From a virus, in the IMG/VR virus record IMGVR_UViG_3300002483_000037, positions 1-33,896 of that record: a stretch of 33,896 nucleotides of DNA. One strand, given 5' to 3'. Each line of letters starts with the position of its first letter. Position 1 is the stretch's first letter. Position numbers and translations under genes: made by a program. This document shows positions 32,137 through 33,896 of this stretch, in pieces. The notes beneath the pieces were generated by a model. The model saw only the letters and a list, made by a program, of their open reading frames with translations. It did no database searches and had not been told where the DNA came from.

Positions 32137-33675
32137 ATGTCTGATGCAGAGCGTTTTGCGGCCATATTTGATGGCCTACAGCAAGCTTACGGCACCTTTG
32201 AAATAGATAGAACTAGCTCCAATGGGAAGTCCCAAGGTAAAGCGCGTGTGATACGCGAGCCACGGACCACGGAGCATTTTCAGCAGCATTTGGCTGGGCA
32301 AGGTGCCGGGATCGGGATTATTCCGATTAACGAAGAAGATAAGTGCATCTGGGGGTGTATAGACATAGATGAATACCCACTAGATCACGTCAAACTTATT
32401 GAGCGCATTCGCCACGCCAAGATTCCTCTGGTAGTCTGTCGTAGCAAATCTGGCGGCGCTCACTGCTTTATATTTTGCACGGATTGGATTCCGGCAAAGA
32501 CCATGCAATCCACACTCCAACACCTTGCCAGCGGGCTTGGGTATGGCGGGTGTGAGATTTTTCCTAAGCAAATCAAACTCTTTCTTGACCGTGGGGATAT
32601 CGGCAATTTCTTAAATATGCCGTATTTCGACGCAGAAGATGGTCTGAGATACGCTTTTAATGACGATGGCAGCGCCGCAACTCTACAGGAGTTCTTTGGC
32701 TTACATGCCGCGCACGTCCAAACACCAGAGCAAATCCAATCCCTCACGCAAGCGGTTGTCGAGGGAACCCCTATTGTGGACGGCCCGCCCTGTTTGCAAA
32801 CCCTATGCGCCCAAAAAATCAGCGAAGGGGGACGCAACAACGGACTCTTCTCAATAGGTGTGTATCTCCGCAAAGCTTACGCGGACACATGGCAAGACGA
32901 AATCTTGCACCACAACATGGCGTATATAGACCCGCCGTTACCTCTCAACGAGGTCAACATCGTGGTCAAACAGTTAGAAAAGAAGGACTACGCCTACCGC
33001 TGCAACGAGCCACCGATCCAACCGTATTGTAACCGTGAGCTATGCCAGACTCGTAAATTTGGTATTGGAGCGGCTGTGAGCGACATGGCTGTAGCCAACC
33101 TCCGTAAATACAACAGTATCCCTCCGGTATGGTTCTTGGATGTAAACGGAGTGCCCCTGGAGCTTGACACAGAGGCGCTACAAAGCCAGACCGTGTTCCA
33201 AAAAGCCTGCATTGAGCAGCTTAACTTCATGCCCCAGACGATGCCCCGGCGTGGCTGGGAAGGCCGCATCAACCAGCTGATGAAAGAGATGGCTGAAACT
33301 GACGGTGCGATCATGGAGGTCAGCGAGGACGCCAGCATCAACGGGCAGTTTTATGAGTATCTGGATGAGTTCTGCACTTCTACACAGAAAGCCGAAGACA
33401 AAGAAGAAATTTTGCTCCGCCGCCCGTGGGTGGACGAAGACAACGAGGCCGTTCATTTTCGGCTCAAGGACTTTGAAGGTTTCCTGCGCAAGAACCGCTT
33501 CAGCGAGTTCAAGACTCACAAAGTGGCCCAGCGCCTACGGGACATTAACGGCGAAGCTGTACAAATAAGCATTAAAGGCAAAGCTGTCCGCGTGTGGCGC
33601 GTCCCAATACCAGACACGCCTGTAGGAGGGCCTGAATCTAAGGAATTTGGCACACGGAACACGGACCCCTTCTAA
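32137..33675 (+). CDS. Archaeo-eukaryotic-type primase (AEP, TOTE-like)
   Basis: A 512-aa protein from ATG 32137. AEP motifs: I, WGCIDID (catalytic Asp 76 and 78); II, RSKSGGAH (His 109); III region, CEIFPKQIKLFLDRG followed by GNFLNMPY. These correspond to the primase-polymerase core of the TOTE-type AEPs. A PriCT-like region follows (EGGRNNGLFSIGVYLRK), bounded by five Cys (219, 224, 289, 298, 303) that may bind zinc. The C-terminal 200 residues hold a charged domain ending in GTRNTDPF. It would prime replication (or extend primers) beside the SSB-like protein. No helicase domain is fused; the next gene supplies one in trans. Confidence 0.85.
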   Translation: MSDAERFAAIFDGLQQAYGTFEIDRTSSNGKSQGKARVIREPRTTEHFQQHLAGQGAGIGIIPINEEDKCIWGCIDIDEYPLDHVKLIERIRHAKIPLVVCRSKSGGAHCFIFCTDWIPAKTMQSTLQHLASGLGYGGCEIFPKQIKLFLDRGDIGNFLNMPYFDAEDGLRYAFNDDGSAATLQEFFGLHAAHVQTPEQIQSLTQAVVEGTPIVDGPPCLQTLCAQKISEGGRNNGLFSIGVYLRKAYADTWQDEILHHNMAYIDPPLPLNEVNIVVKQLEKKDYAYRCNEPPIQPYCNRELCQTRKFGIGAAVSDMAVANLRKYNSIPPVWFLDVNGVPLELDTEALQSQTVFQKACIEQLNFMPQTMPRRGWEGRINQLMKEMAETDGAIMEVSEDASINGQFYEYLDEFCTSTQKAEDKEEILLRRPWVDEDNEAVHFRLKDFEGFLRKNRFSEFKTHKVAQRLRDINGEAVQISIKGKAVRVWRVPIPDTPVGGPESKEFGTRNTDPF

Positions 33676-33896
33676 TGTTTCGTATCTTTGGGCCGCCGGG
33701 AACGGGCAAGACCACAACTTTGTTAGGCATGGTGGAAAAGTCATTAGCTAACGGCGTTTCCCCATCAAGAATCGGGTTTTTTGCTTTTACTAAAAAAGCA
33801 GCAAACGAGGCCAAAGAACGCGCTGCGGCACGTTTTGACTTGGACCCGGACAAAGATTTGCCTTATTTCAGAACCATACACTCGTTGGCGTACCGG
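33675..33896 (+). CDS. UvrD/PcrA-like superfamily 1 helicase, 3' end outside the window
   Basis: The ATG overlaps the primase stop (TAATG). The visible 74 residues hold the Walker A motif GPPGTGKTTTLL at residues 6-17, motif Ia (FFAFTKKAANEAKERA) and a later element (FRTIHSLAYR) in the order seen in UvrD/PcrA/RecB-type helicases. In that family the enzyme moves 3'-5' along ssDNA with ATP. Placement after primase suggests a replicative or repair partner in the same transcript. The rest of the gene lies beyond the right edge. Confidence 0.9.
   Translation, partial: MFRIFGPPGTGKTTTLLGMVEKSLANGVSPSRIGFFAFTKKAANEAKERAAARFDLDPDKDLPYFRTIHSLAYR

Overview
The window is a segment of a tailed, probably short-tailed (podovirus-like) phage genome of the kind abundant in marine plankton. 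Genes are tightly packed, mostly with 4-base start/stop overlaps, nearly all on the + strand, and follow virion order: co-chaperonin, scaffold, capsid, neck, fibres, tail hub, ejection proteins. The pieces resemble uncultured marine phages and the HMO-2011-like podoviruses that infect SAR116 and related Alphaproteobacteria. That assignment rests on remembered family resemblance and on the lack of a tape-measure or sheath gene. It is not a database result. Base composition is moderate, neither AT-rich like typical pelagiphages nor GC-rich.

Layout. (1) 3-3259, head: a 5'-truncated GroES-like protein, a scaffolding gene split by a frameshift, a conserved head-module protein, a small capsid-associated protein and the major capsid protein, closed by a strong intrinsic terminator. 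(2) 3375-6161: small virion-like proteins, a coiled-coil/membrane holin-like protein, a run of Lys-rich small proteins, and a conserved 225-aa protein. (3) 6163-8569, neck: two adaptor-like proteins and small conserved partners. (4) 8572-17261, fibres and receptor binding: three repeat-rich fibres, a large DUF7483-like protein, a tail assembly chaperone, small conserved proteins, and a VTG-repeat protein. (5) 17265-29201: a tail hub/nozzle protein, a small partner, and four large internal/ejection proteins of 595, 351, 842 and 1446 aa. (6) 29198-30649 on the - strand: a SNF2-type helicase, transcribed divergently from (7) 30737-33896: a coiled-coil protein, an SSB-like protein, an archaeo-eukaryotic-type primase and the start of a UvrD-like helicase. 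Terminase, portal, DNA polymerase and endolysin are not in the window. No gap between genes exceeds about 120 bases. No tRNA, CRISPR, IS or integrase was seen.

Most notable signal: a perfect 16-bp palindrome identical to a bacterial parS (ParB-binding) sequence lies inside the scaffolding gene (347-362). A 15/16 copy sits just after the capsid terminator (3289-3304), and a 12-base partial match lies between them (1223-1234). No ParA/ParB gene is visible here, so a possible reading is that the phage presents sites to the host chromosome-segregation protein. Other points: the single-base frameshift in the scaffold, a VGSVTV motif shared by three virion proteins, and neighbouring SSB-like and primase proteins that both end in Pro-Phe tips.
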